This document shows positions 50,201-61,682 of a DNA stretch of 64,000 bases, piece after piece. Each line of letters starts with the position of its first letter. Within the stretch, counting starts at the first letter, position 1. Location of the stretch: contig VYZI01000734.1 in NCBI GenBank assembly GCA_013397695.1, positions 158,034 to 222,033 on the forward strand. Direction: 5' to 3'. The position numbers were made by a program, and so were the translations under genes. Source of the DNA: Centropus unirufus (Eukaryota; Chordata; Aves; Cuculiformes; Centropidae). Under the pieces are notes generated by a model, which saw only the letters and a list, made by a program, of their open reading frames with translations, searched no databases and was not told where the DNA came from.

Positions 50201-51799
50201 TTATGAATATTTTGTAGGCTAGGTAAACTATGTTAGGGAAAAACTTTGGAGGTTGAATTTTAAGGGTGAATTTTAAACATATTTTTCTCCCAGCCAGATG
50301 ATGTTTTCCAGTCATACGTCATGGGTGGGATTGGGATGCTCACTGCTTGTCAGGGTGGAGGTGTGCTGTTGCTGAGTAAGGGGCTTGTGGCAGACCTCGA
50401 AACAAAGTTTTGTTTGGACTTACTTAAGTCTGATGAGAAGACTTTGAAATTTGAGTTATGTAAGTTTCATAAAGGAGACAGAACCTTTTGCAAAACCAGT
50501 TAAACAGTGCCATTAGTGAATGGCAGGAACAGCTGTCTGGTAGCATCCTCTGCTATACATTCTCCTTTTCTTTCTCTATGTATAGTTGACGACACTTATT
50601 GCTGTATAATGGGTCAGGTACAGGGCAGCAAGGGCATGGCACAATGCCATGTTGAGAAGTGGAGCACAACCAGGTAGTTGCAGGAGGCATGTGCTGATGC
50701 ATATGCCCTATGCTATGTGCAGGAGAGAACCCATTTCTGGAGTGAGGGAATACTCTATTTCACAGGCTTTTCTGAAGCAGAGGATTGCTGTGGCTCAGGT
50801 CTCAACAGTGGGAACAGGACATGATGTTGTTACTGAGGGGAATTGTGAGACTTTCTGTCTGCTCAGAACTAGGAGAAGAGTCTGATGATGGATGAAAGTC
50901 TTTTTAGTACAGATTTTCTTTACACAAAAACACTGTGAGCTTTAAGCACAGAACAGACTCCCCAGGCAGGATTCTGGGTGCATCATGCAACAAAAGGCAC
51001 CCTGTTGAAGTGGTTCAGCATGTTTCAATTCTGTTCATTTTTTCCTCTGACATGAAATAGAAGTGGGCAAGCAAACTACTGGGATGGGTTAAGAGGTCTG
51101 TGCTTACCTGGTGCACACAGCATGAAATCATCTAATCTTCTCAAGCAGATCAATGCTGTAGCCATTGGTAGAAAGCAAGACTCTCTCACAAGAGCTGTGG
51201 TAAGGGAGGGAAAGAATCATATGGCATTGAGGATATGAGCCTGCCTCACTGTCATTCCTTCTGCTATGGTGTTTTGTGAGAAGCTGTAAGGTACAGGGAT
51301 GTAATGTTTCCTGGATTGTCCTCTCTTTACAGAATTTGGTGTAAAAAAAGCCAATTGCAATAAACTGTCCTAATCCCCAGCCTCTTCCTTTTCCTTTCTT
51401 ACTCTGTATATTTGTTTAAAACTTCTGTTTTAGCCTTGGTTTCTTCCCTTCCCTGCCTCTCTCTGCTTTCCATAACTCATCTCACTGAAGAGCAGTCCAG
51501 CTGCTTCTCAGACACTGCTGAGCTCCAGGATGGAAGGGGTGGGTCACAGATTTGCTTTGAAGCATCACTGTGGGGTTTTGCAACTGTACTTGGAGAGGAA
51601 ATTGCTACCTCCTCCTGTAGCCACATGGTCAAGCTCAGGAGCAGCAGGGACAAGCTTGGGCTGCTTTTCACATCAAATTTTACCACACAAGAAGAAGGTG
51701 ATAGAAATATGATTGAAGGGAAGACAAAGAGAGGGGGAGTATATTGCATTGTTTTGAAACTGTCCTCTCCTCTTTTCCCCCACAAGAACTGGGGGGAAT

Positions 51800-51830
51800 A
51801 ACAATAATTAACAATAATTAACAATAGTTT
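51800..51830 (+). repeat. Three copies of a 10-bp tandem repeat
   Basis: The unit ACAATAATTA is repeated, the third copy being imperfect. Confidence 0.85.
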
Positions 51831-53489
51831 AGTCTTATTAGTTTCTTCTCATGCAATAGATGGGAATAGCTGAAAGGAGACTGTGTGAGGCAGAGATGGC
51901 AGCATTTCAGCAACAAGCATGTCATGAGAGAGTGCACAGAGACACCAGAGATTGCAAATTAAGAAATGAACTAAGATGTTTAAAGGCCCATTTAGAGATG
52001 TACTGATAGGCTGCTTGTGCACTTATAATCTACTCATAATGAAACTCCAGTGACAGCTAAAAACTCTGAGACCTTTGCAACTTCAATGCCTCCAGAGTGT
52101 GTACTTTCTAGTGTATTTTGCTGTAAGGTAGAGTTTGCTGAGAACATCACAGTTAGTCATCTCATTGTTTCTAGTGTGCCAAACTGAGAGCCAGGCAGGG
52201 GCAAACATTCTGAATTAAAGTATTTTTCATAAAACATAAAACATTAAACACAAACTACCAGGAGTTTTTGCCCACATTCTCCTAGAATATATCTTTTAGA
52301 TTGGGTAAGAGAAACAGGAAAACAGAATGGAAATTTCCAACATCCATAAATGCTGAATTACGCAACTATCAATTTTAATACTAAGTAGTGGAATGTTTCT
52401 AAGTTAATGGATATCTGAATATTTGGATGTGATTCTTCATTTCCTTTTATCATTTTTATTCTGGCATGATTTCTAGCCAGAAGCTGCAAAAGTGAGCCAG
52501 GTGTATATCCATGTGCCCATTATTTGCATCATCTGTGAATTGTTTACATCAATAACCATTTGTGCTATGTTATTCAGAAGGGACTAAATGTGTCCTTTAA
52601 AAGTAAGAGCAAATGCTTGGTTGTATTTCTGCATGTGTGACTGTGAATGCCAGGTTAAGAGCATATCTTTCTTCCAGTGAAGTGGAAGAGGCTATGCACC
52701 TCTTCAGTGGATACATAGATGAAGTGTTTTTGACTTCTGTAAAGATGAATGAAGTTCATGGAGTTATTACAGTTAGCCTGTGACTGTCTGATGTAGGAAT
52801 ATGTGGGTACAAGCATGCTGGCGCATCTGTTATTTGGATAATACGATATGCATGTGTGGGACAACAGTGCAGTGTAGGTGTTGTTACATTCAGGACCAGA
52901 ATTTCAGCAGGAGTATATCAGGGTGGCTCAGTGGAAGTCAACAAAGTCCAGCAATGTGTGCTCCCTGAAATCAGTTTGTGTGACTGCATATAGGGATTCT
53001 GACATGTGGGGTTGCGGTTGATAGAGTGTGTTGAGATGTGACTTTGGGAGGTTGAGCTGAAGACAGTAAAAGAAAAGAGAGAAAGCCAAACCACAAACAC
53101 ACATCTAAGGAACATGGATGTTAAGGGAAAAAGAAAGAACACACACACTGGGATTGATCCTCCATTCTAAGTCACTGGTTTTGTGCTGCTGTTTGTGGAA
53201 GTATATGAGAACTGTGGGATTTTAGAATGTTGATATTTTAGATAATTCTGTTGCTGGCAACATCCACATTAACAATATATGCAGCCCAACCAGAACAGAT
53301 ATGTGCAGTGAAATTGTTGGTACTTTGAGTAGGGTTAATTTACTTTAATTGCTGTGGTGGAGCTGGGGAGGGCTCTCTCAGCCATGACCTCGTTCCTTCT
53401 TCTAGGTGGAGTAGCAGATTGCTAATCATTTTCTCTTGGATTATGGGTACTGCATTCTGCTCCCCATCCCTGTCTTCCTGATAACAGAT

Positions 53490-53553
53490 AAGCCAACACT
53501 GACAAGTCCACCATTAAACCATGTCTCTAAGAGCCACACCTACGTGTCTAAAT
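53490..53553 (-). mobile_element. CR1 LINE internal fragment
   Basis: AACACTGACAAGTCCACCAT followed by TAAACCATGTCTCTAAG and CCACACCTACGTGTCT corresponds to the reverse complement of the CR1 3' region (the stretch reading cttagggacatggtttagtg in sense). The terminal repeat is missing. Confidence 0.75.
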
Positions 53554-56500
53554 GTAGGGCTGGGTACCCACAGAACAACTGGTCTTACTAGTAAGGTCAC
53601 TCACGGTTCTGTCTTCCATGGATTCATGCCAACTCCATCCCCTGTTTTGGAAATTCTAAAAGTATTTTTTAATATTCCTAGTGTGGTCTTGAGATACCAG
53701 AAGTTAAAAAAATCAATACTATGCACAGGTTCTCTCTCAACCCTACCTGCTTGGCTACATACTTTGGAACAGGAAAACTGGCTGGTTTGGAATCAAGTCA
53801 GTTGTATGTGAAGCAAATAGAAGGAAGAATATGCTTATCATTTGTGAAAAATGCCCCAGGTTCATTGTTTTGTAAAAATATCTGGCTTCCCTGCAGAGGT
53901 GATCAAAGCAGCAAATGGAATATTAGGTTGCAAGAAAATTCTCAGTGGAAAGAGGCATTGAAAATACTGTATTTCCTGCTATGTAAGCCAGTGGCAGATC
54001 ACTGATCTAAAAGCCAAATGCATTTTTAAGAATTGAATCCCATACATATACTTATGTATCTTTGTGTGTGTTTGTGTGCACAAGTATGCAATAAAAACAG
54101 AACAGATTCAGAGATCAAGCAATTAAAATTATTAGATTAAAAGAGAAGCTTTGTTATGAATAAAATATAAAAGGTTTTGGATTACAGTCAAGAAGCTTAG
54201 GTAGAATACAATCAAAATTGTACTAGGGCAGATGGCGTTTCAAAGTTTGCTTCAGAAAGAGAGGTGGGGAGTCAGAAGGACAGCTTGGACAATGTGGCAT
54301 GTGGATGAAAAAAATGTAGTTTAATAATTTAACTATTGGAACTCCAAATATCAGTTCAGCAGGAGTAGGGTGATAATTATAGTTTTCCCAAAATAAAATT
54401 GTGGATTGTGAACAAAATGAACAATTCAAACTTGGAACTTCTGTCAGTGGATCTGCATTTTTCTTGTAAACCCATTCCCATGGAAGTTTCCAAGTGATTT
54501 CCTTCTGAAATTGTTTAATTTAGAAAGGAAATATAAGCAATACACAGAGTGGTATCTACCTTATTAACACTGTAGCAAATGAACATTCATACTAAAAATG
54601 CAGTGCATTTTAAAGTGAAAAAGGACTCTTTCTCTTCTTTTGTGTAGAGTTACATGGTGGAATTCACTGCTATGTGACAACAGTGCCAAAAGCTCAGGAA
54701 AAAAGACTTTTCTCACTATTAAGATGCCAGCTGGCTCCCCAATACTGCTGTTGTTTTAACTATCATGGTGTAGGGAAACATATGTAATATCTCTTTCACT
54801 GTGGTTTTTTAGGACCCCAAATACCTTCAGCTTGCAAATATTTAAAATATTAGCCTTCATTCATTTGAGTTGTGTTAAAAAAGATGGCAGTATTTTTCGA
54901 ACTTTGCAGTCATTTTAAATTTCCTGGTTGTTTCAAATCAGTCTCAGAGAGAGGAGGTTCCTCTGTGCCATTAATCTTATGTCATGTTTTCCTTTTTTTT
55001 ACAAATGATGTTGTTTTTTTTTCTGGCTGGCAGAGAGCAGTCCAAGCCACAGAATCCAGAAATGGACTGTCTCAGGATTGTGCCTGCTCCCATCAGGGAA
55101 AGGCCAGCCACAGAGCTGGGATCTAGTTTCAAACTCCTGTACAATTTGTGGTTATTTAGAGTTAAAATTTGTTTTAAGCTGGTCTCTAAATATTTGTTGT
55201 ATGGTTTTATTTTTAAGACTAATGACTCTGTTTGCAGACTCCAGCACATAATGACTCTATTGCCTGGTCTCTTATATTTTTTAGCTTTCCTTAACTTTCA
55301 AGTGCATTGGCACTCTTTAATTTTAGAAAAAATCTTGGACATTGGCCAGGCAAATTCTCTATAGTCTGTACAGTTCAGGATTTTGGCGAGATTCAAGTTG
55401 TCATCAATTTCACCTCGCTGTTCTTTTAATAACATCCCAATTACTCTCTAATATGTCTCATATTTTTAAAGGCTGCTGTTCTCTATGTTCTTCCATATTT
55501 TCTTGAATTTTATACTCTCTTGTTTTATCTCCGGATTGAACTGAGTTATTTTTCTGCATGATCATTTTTAGCCCTTTACCATTTTAATTATGGGTTTTCT
55601 AATTTATTTCCCAATGAGCACTCTGTTTTTGAGGCTATACTAATGATTTTCCCTGCCCTAAGACAGTGTAGACTGACAGCTGCAGAGAATCTCCTCACAG
55701 AATTTTAGGAATACCTTTATTGCTTCTATAGTGGAATTTCAAATTGCATTTGCCTCCAAGCTAGTATGAGATACTGAAGACCCAAGCTATATTTTGCTTT
55801 CCAGAAGACAATAATACAACATCAAACACCGAGTCCAAATTTTGCTACTTCAGTGGGGATTATTCTCCTGAAATATCATCGCCAGAAACTCCTGCTGGGG
55901 AAAAATTATACTTACAACATACTTCTATGTAAAAAAGTTATCTCAATCCATAGATGGGAAGGTTTATGGGAAGGTATTGGTTGACATGCACTTGATGGAA
56001 TATTTTTAGTTGTGATGGATAGTGTAAAGCACAGACTGATGAGTTGCAGGCAATTTTCCTGAGAGACTATGGTGGGATTTGGTATGAAGTCTACAAAGAA
56101 ATCCTGTGTTGTGACCCTATTCGGAACACTCCTGGTCACCTAGCATACATTTCTGTAATAAGAATTTGTATATGCTAAGGAAGACTTCAGAGCTCAGCAA
56201 CCAGCATGTCCATTTTTATCTGATTTAATTCGGGACTGGAGCTGGTGCCTTGAATTCTGGGTCCTAAACTGCATTCTGGTAAAAAATATGTATGTTTTCT
56301 TTTTCTCAGGATTCTAAAAAAAAAAAAAAGACAGAACACAATAGATTGTGAGATATAAAAAAATAACTTGGAAGTTTAACTGTGGCTGATACACTTTCTC
56401 TTGGCTGGAGCAAAAGTTAACTTTTGAAGGCAAACTCCCAGGGCTAAGAATACTAGTAAACTCCAACTGCTTTGTAATACTTTGGCAATACTGAGAATCC

Positions 56501-57309
56501 ATAAACCCAATTTAACTTTCTGGTTAAACCTGATTTACAGCTATTCTGGATTGGATCTGCAGTGGAGCATAGCGCCTGAAGCATACCCATGAATAGGGGT
56601 GATTTTTCCTTCGCTGTTTGTTGTGTCCATTCATTGAGTCTTACATGGAATAAACAAAGACAAAGCCAGTTCTTGGCAGTGCACAGTCAAGTTGATGCAA
56701 GACTTGCATTTAGAGCTAAAGCTGCTGTGTTTTTTCCGTCGTTATGTTTGCTTTGAAATTCTCCTACCAGTTGTGTTTTCTGTGAGGATATAGGTGTTTA
56801 ATAATTCTGTGTCATAAATGCCTTATATTCAGTCTTTGTTTTGGTAAAGGCAGTCATCATATTCAGTATATTTTGCAAGTCTTGCTGGCTCAAGTCACCT
56901 TGTAAAAACACCTTATAAAACTATAATTCAGGAGGATGAAGAAGTATTTGAGGTTAAAGTGCAAGAGGAATTATTCATCTCAGAATCAGCTTGTGTCTCA
57001 TTGATATCACTAGTGACTGTATCAGGTCTCTATTGGACTATGTCACATTGTCCAATTTATACAATGTCTTCTACTTTTGTCTTTATGAGTCCTGATTCTA
57101 TTGATGCCATTTTGTCCTGCTGTGGTTTCATGAAAGAGTTTAGGCTGCAAATAAATTACTGGAGTGCTTATTCTGGCTGTTTGAGATTGCAACACAGCAT
57201 AAATATAGATGAAGGTCTTGGTTTGTACAAGTTTGTACTGTCTCCAGAGCAGTAAATCATGATATTGGTTGCAACTTGTAGTTACTAGTGTAATAATAAT
57301 GAATATTAT
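53554..57309. other. Intron 1 segment, no feature seen
   Basis: AT-rich intronic sequence with short homopolymer runs (A13 at about 56.32 kb). No gene or repeat family was recognised. Confidence 0.45.
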
Positions 57310-57372
57310 TGGAGGATAGACTGGATGATCTGTAGAAGGTCCCTTTCAGCCAAAGCCATGCTATGCCTCTAT
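57310..57372 (+). mobile_element. CR1 LINE 3'-end fragment
   Basis: GATAGACTGGATGATCTGTA, then GAAGGTCCCTTTCAGCC and ATGCTATG, is a short diverged CR1 tail. Confidence 0.8.
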
Positions 57373-57572
57373 TATCAACAGATTGCAAATTCTACCTTTA
57401 TGTGTTTGATAATGGGTCTCAGGCTGGAAGAAGGAACATAAGAATACTTGCAGAACTATCTTTGTGGTATTTGTTGTATGCAGCAAGTGCATACATATGT
57501 TTAGAGACCATTGCCTACAGCAAAAGAAATTGATGGATCACTTGTGTAAATTGCAACAATGCAAATCAAACA

Positions 57573-58260
57573 CTACAGGCTTGGGCAAGTGTAGCTAGAA
57601 AACTGTCTGGCAGAGAAGGACCTGGGGGTGTTGGTCAGTCACCAGCTGAATATGAACCATCAGTGTACCCAGATGGCCAAGAAGACCAATGGTATCTTGG
57701 CCTGTATATGAAACAGTGTGGTCAACAGGATCAGGGAAATTATTCTGTCCTTATACTAAGCACTGCTGAAGCAAAACCTCAAATACTGTTTTTATTTCTG
57801 GGTCCCTCACAAGAAGAACATTGAGGTGCTGGAGCATGTCCAGAGAAGGGCAGCAAAGCTGATGAAGGGGCTGGAGCACAAATCTTATGAGGAGGGGCTG
57901 AGTGAACTGGGGCTGTTCAGCCTAGAGTAAAGGAGGTTGAGGGGAAACCTTATCACTCTCTACAACTATCTGAAAGAAAGTGGTCGTTGTTCTCTTCTCC
58001 CAAGTGACAGGCGATAGGATGAGAGGAAATGACCTCAAGTTGTGCCAGGGGAGGTTCAGATTAGGCATCAGGAAATATTTCTTCACCAGGGTTATTGGGC
58101 ACTGGAAGGGGCTCTGCAGGGAAGTGATTGAGTCACCATCCCTGGAGGTGTTTAAAAGATAGGTAGATGAAGACTTAGGGATATGGTTTAGTAGTGAACA
58201 GGTATGCTTGGACTTGATAATCCCAATAGTCTTTTCCAACCACATGATTCTATGATTTTA
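57573..58260 (+). mobile_element. CR1 LINE 3' part, 5'-truncated (about 690 bp)
   Basis: The longest CR1 copy here. It covers the C-terminal end of ORF2 and the 3' UTR. Sense-strand landmarks are GGCAGAGAAGGACCTGGGGG, the stretch encoding VQRRAAKLMKGLEHKSYEE (about 57838-57892), CTCTACAACTATCTGAAAG, GGGGAGGTTCAGATTAGGCA and the ending TGATTCTATGATTTT. The ORF2 frame is broken by a TAA after the LFSLE motif and by other changes, so the copy is dead. 5' truncation is normal for CR1. Confidence 0.95.
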
Positions 58261-61200
58261 ATTTGGATGGTTCCAGTGAACTCCAGGTCTGCTTCAACTC
58301 TGTTGCTCCTGCCGTCTTTGCTACACCCTGACTCCTTGTGTAATTTTGAAGTTAATGGGCTCTTTCTTTTAGCTTCTGCCCATGTATCAGTTATTGGGGG
58401 AAAACAGTTGTATGCCCAGAGCAGTTGCACCGACAGCCACCGCACCATGGACAGATGAATTTACAGCCATCCAAACTGGACTTATTGAGTTTCTTCTCTA
58501 TCACTTTCATGGGATTGCAAAATTTTTGTATCTGGATTACAGTAATGTCACACTGCATTCCTATGCTGCTGATTTTGTGGGGTGGCAATAACTAGTTTGA
58601 AAGTTAGAAATCTAAAAAGAACCATAAAAGTTAGAAATCTAAAAAGAACCATATCCACAAAGGCAAGTTGTTAGCTCTGTTAATTTCAGTTGAGTTCACA
58701 GGAAAAAAGTACAAGTGATATCCCCTTCATTTTCTCTGCCCATGCATGGCAAGGATTTTGTACCTTCTTTGCAGTCTGCAGATCTTGATTGCCAGCAAAT
58801 TGTCTGAGAGAGGGAGAGGGAAAGACTGCCTGTTGCACTAAATGTTCACAAACCTTGCAAACGAAAGTAAATATTTTTGAAAAAATAAACCCCTAACATC
58901 TTGTATCAGCTGCCACATTCCATCCAAGAGAAATCTTTATGCTAATGGAATCTGACAGGATCTACATTAGACATCTACAAGCATGCAGAAAAATACCCAG
59001 AAGATAAGTCTTTTTGGCTCCTCTGGATATGTCTTGTTTTGTTTTTATAAGTTTTTTGTCATTGTTCTTACCCCTGTATTTTGAATTCTTTAATATCTTG
59101 TAGTAAAACATTTGTTGCGTGCATGAGCTGCATGATATGGCCAAGGAATAAACTGAGCTCTTTTTGTTTTATTGGTTAACTAAGGGGAGCCGTATCACTT
59201 CTGTACTCAAGCTGTAGACAAAATTCTGCTGAAAATCCATGCTTGGAAAATCTATTTCTTTTAATGTCCCAAGTACCAGTTTGGCTCTTGTACCAGAATG
59301 ATGAAAAAGCAGGAAATGTACATGAGGAGTACTGGGTAGCTGAGATACATGAAAAAATGGCAGCAGCAGTTCGCTGTTTAATATAAAAGGGTTCTGATCC
59401 CAGGACACATAGGGTTCATGCAGGAAGACATTTGGGGTTATTTTCCATCACCTTGGGGCGCTCAGTGGGGATGCTGACCTCAGAGTCACTGTGCTTGTGA
59501 GAATAGTGTTTTCCTTCCTATTTGCCAACAAGAAGCCTGGGAATTTATGGTTCAAAAGGAAGTATAAACTGAGGATTTCCAGGGAAATGTGGAGATATTA
59601 GAAATGGGAAAGAGATTAAGAAGGAAAAAAATCTGAACTAACTTACTGTAATCTCAGCAATGTCCACAGTATTCCTGGGACCTCTGATGGTGACCTTTGG
59701 GTCTTGATTGTAGGATCAAAAGTTGTTGAAAGTGCTGAGAAACTTCCTCTCCCCAAGGTCCAACATTGTTAAACTGAGATAGTTGGATATGGGGTCACTA
59801 TGGTAAGAAGGGATGGCAGGAAGCCATCCAACAGGGTGGTACGAGGGGAACAGCGTTTTTGCACAGTGGCAGTGAGAGCACTATACTTCAGGCATCAGAG
59901 AGGTCTTTTTTCTCGTTGACCCCATGGGTCTTCTCCATGAACTTCTGAGTAGGGTCACATTTGATAGTTTCAAGCTCCTTGACATACAATGCTTGCAAGA
60001 ATGTGTCTGCTTTTGACATTGCCTAACATATACCAAAAGCAGCATGGATTGCAGCCTAACCTGGTACCAAACTACTAGTATTCCTATGCTAATATTCTGA
60101 GAAGTACTCTTAGCTCTGAAAGGAGGCCATTGCATGGGGACCCTGCAATTCCCTGTGGCTGGACGTTGGATTCAGCATATGGACTTCTGTACGAGGCACT
60201 TTTTAAGGAAAGGCAAAGGATCTTTTCACCTTGGAGCTAGAAGAAGTTATAGAAAGCTTATCTTCAGTGGTACAGTGGTACTTCATGGTTGGGTAGATAG
60301 AAACATATCAGTAATTAGTGAGTCTCTTTGGCAATTGTTGATATGTACCAGTATAGTAAATTGCGTTTAAGGATGTGGCTCTCCTTCCACTTCCCTCATT
60401 GTCAAAAAAACTCTCCTAAACTCTGTTAAAGTCAGTGGAGTGACGCTGGATAAAATCTGTGAGAGGGGACTTAAGACTCTAATTTAATTTTCTGCAGCAT
60501 GCGATTCCAGTCACTTCTCAGGGATCCCCAAGACACCAGCCACATGCCCAGTTTGAAAGGCTGTTCAGGACATGATGCGGGGACAACATCTAGTCACGTG
60601 CCCTCTGCTGGTCATTTACCATAGTGCTTCAGAGGACGCAGTTTCTGGGTGCCTGAACCAAGCGCAGATGATACGGCCTAAAAATTTCTTTAGGTGTGAA
60701 CCTGCTAACCTGGATTTTGAAATTCGACCAACTACACTTGTTTGTTTGTTTGTGTATTTTTTGAGTAAGCCTTCTTCTTCTTTGTCTCCCTTATGTAGAG
60801 TAGTGTTTGTCTCGTGTTCTTTTCTGCACTTCGCTTCAACTGCTTTCCCGGTTAACTATCTCCCCTTTTTGTCCTCCAGTACACTAGAACATTTTCCTCA
60901 CCAAAATCTGCATGGTTATTTTCCCAGGAAATATCATTGTTCCATGAAAGATATTATAGGAGCAAAGAAAACATGTTTCCAAAATAATGCTGCCCAATAA
61001 CAATAGGAAAAAAATGCTCATTATTTTTTATGACAATGATATTAAAAGAAAAAAAAGTGTTTGAAAATAACCAACTCTTTAACAGTAGTGTGGGAAGTTA
61101 TTAAATTAAATAGAATGTAGTTTTTCAGTGAACCCATCAGAAATGATGGGTTGAATTATTTTTTTATTTCTATATTTTGTACTCCATTCCCAGAATTATA

Positions 61201-61468
61201 ATGATGTTTGTTAATATTTATATTTTATATTTAGGGTCCTTATCTCAACTGTTTCAAGACTTTACAAAATGCCAGATGTCATGTTGAGAACCCAAGGCTC
61301 CAAATCAGGCTATGAATCACAACAAACCATAAAAATAGATTTGTGTGTGCATATAAAAGGTCATTGTACTGCTCTTTAGCACTTTTCTTATTGTCTTTTC
61401 TCTTCCCTTCCTTTATCACTCACAGCAGATGAAACTAAATTTTCTTACCTGGCATGTTTACTTTGCAG
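58261..61468. other. 3' end of intron 1, no gene seen
   Basis: AT-rich sequence leading to exon 2. The last 90 bp contain a strong C/T tract (61383-61420) ending CACTCACAG at 61425, about 40 nt before the acceptor used by homology (61468). Confidence 0.5.
58600..58652 (+). repeat. Perfect 26-bp tandem duplication at 27-bp spacing
   Basis: The unit starting AAAGTTAGAAATCT and ending AGAACCAT occurs at 58600-58625 and again at 58627-58652. Confidence 0.9.
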
Positions 61469-61682
61469 ACTCAGAGCAGAGCACAGTGTCAGATACAGAG
61501 GCGCTGGCAGAAAGGACATCCTGCTCATTTGGCTCCCATTCTGACCTTGCATCTGGTGGCTCAGGCCCTCAGCCTCCTCCACCTTCATCCATGGAAGAGA
61601 TCCAGATAGAGCTACAGTGTGCTGACCTCTGGAAAAGATTTCATGACATTGGGACAGAGATGATCATCACAAAAGCAGGCAG
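61469..61682 (+). CDS. TBX15: TBX15 second coding exon (residues 68-138, start of T-box); partial gene
   Basis: Encodes DSEQSTVSD..., an acidic and serine-rich linker (about residues 68-100), a short PQPPPP run (101-106) and, from about residue 116, the start of the T-box DNA-binding domain (LQCADLWKRFHDIGTEMIIT). The last motif is nearly invariant in the TBX15/18/22 group, and the linker with RTSCSF is typical of TBX15. The acceptor is TTTGCAG ending at 61468. The donor is AG|GTAAGA at 61683, leaving codon 139 (Arg) split after two bases. The joined length of the two exons is 416 nt, an open frame of 138 codons plus 2 nt. The remaining T-box, which makes the DNA contacts, and the long C-terminal region are outside the window, so the gene is incomplete here. 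No frameshift or missing residue is visible. Confidence 0.95.

Larger units (their letters stand above)
42441..53489. other. Intron 1 segment, no gene seen
   Basis: Apart from the CR1 fragments, the hairpin at 47181-47250 and a short tandem repeat at 51.8 kb, this is AT-rich intronic DNA without recognisable features. Confidence 0.5.
12562..61468 (+). other. TBX15: TBX15 intron 1 (48.9 kb, phase 1)
   Basis: Lies between donor GTTAGT and acceptor TTTGCAG. It contains no second gene that I can support: reading frames are short and AT-biased, with no recognisable protein family. The first 3.9 kb continues the CpG-rich promoter domain and the rest is AT-rich. Large 5' introns are usual for developmental regulators and often hold enhancers, which is an inference here. 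The repeats, exon-like segment and hairpin inside it are listed separately. Confidence 0.9.
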
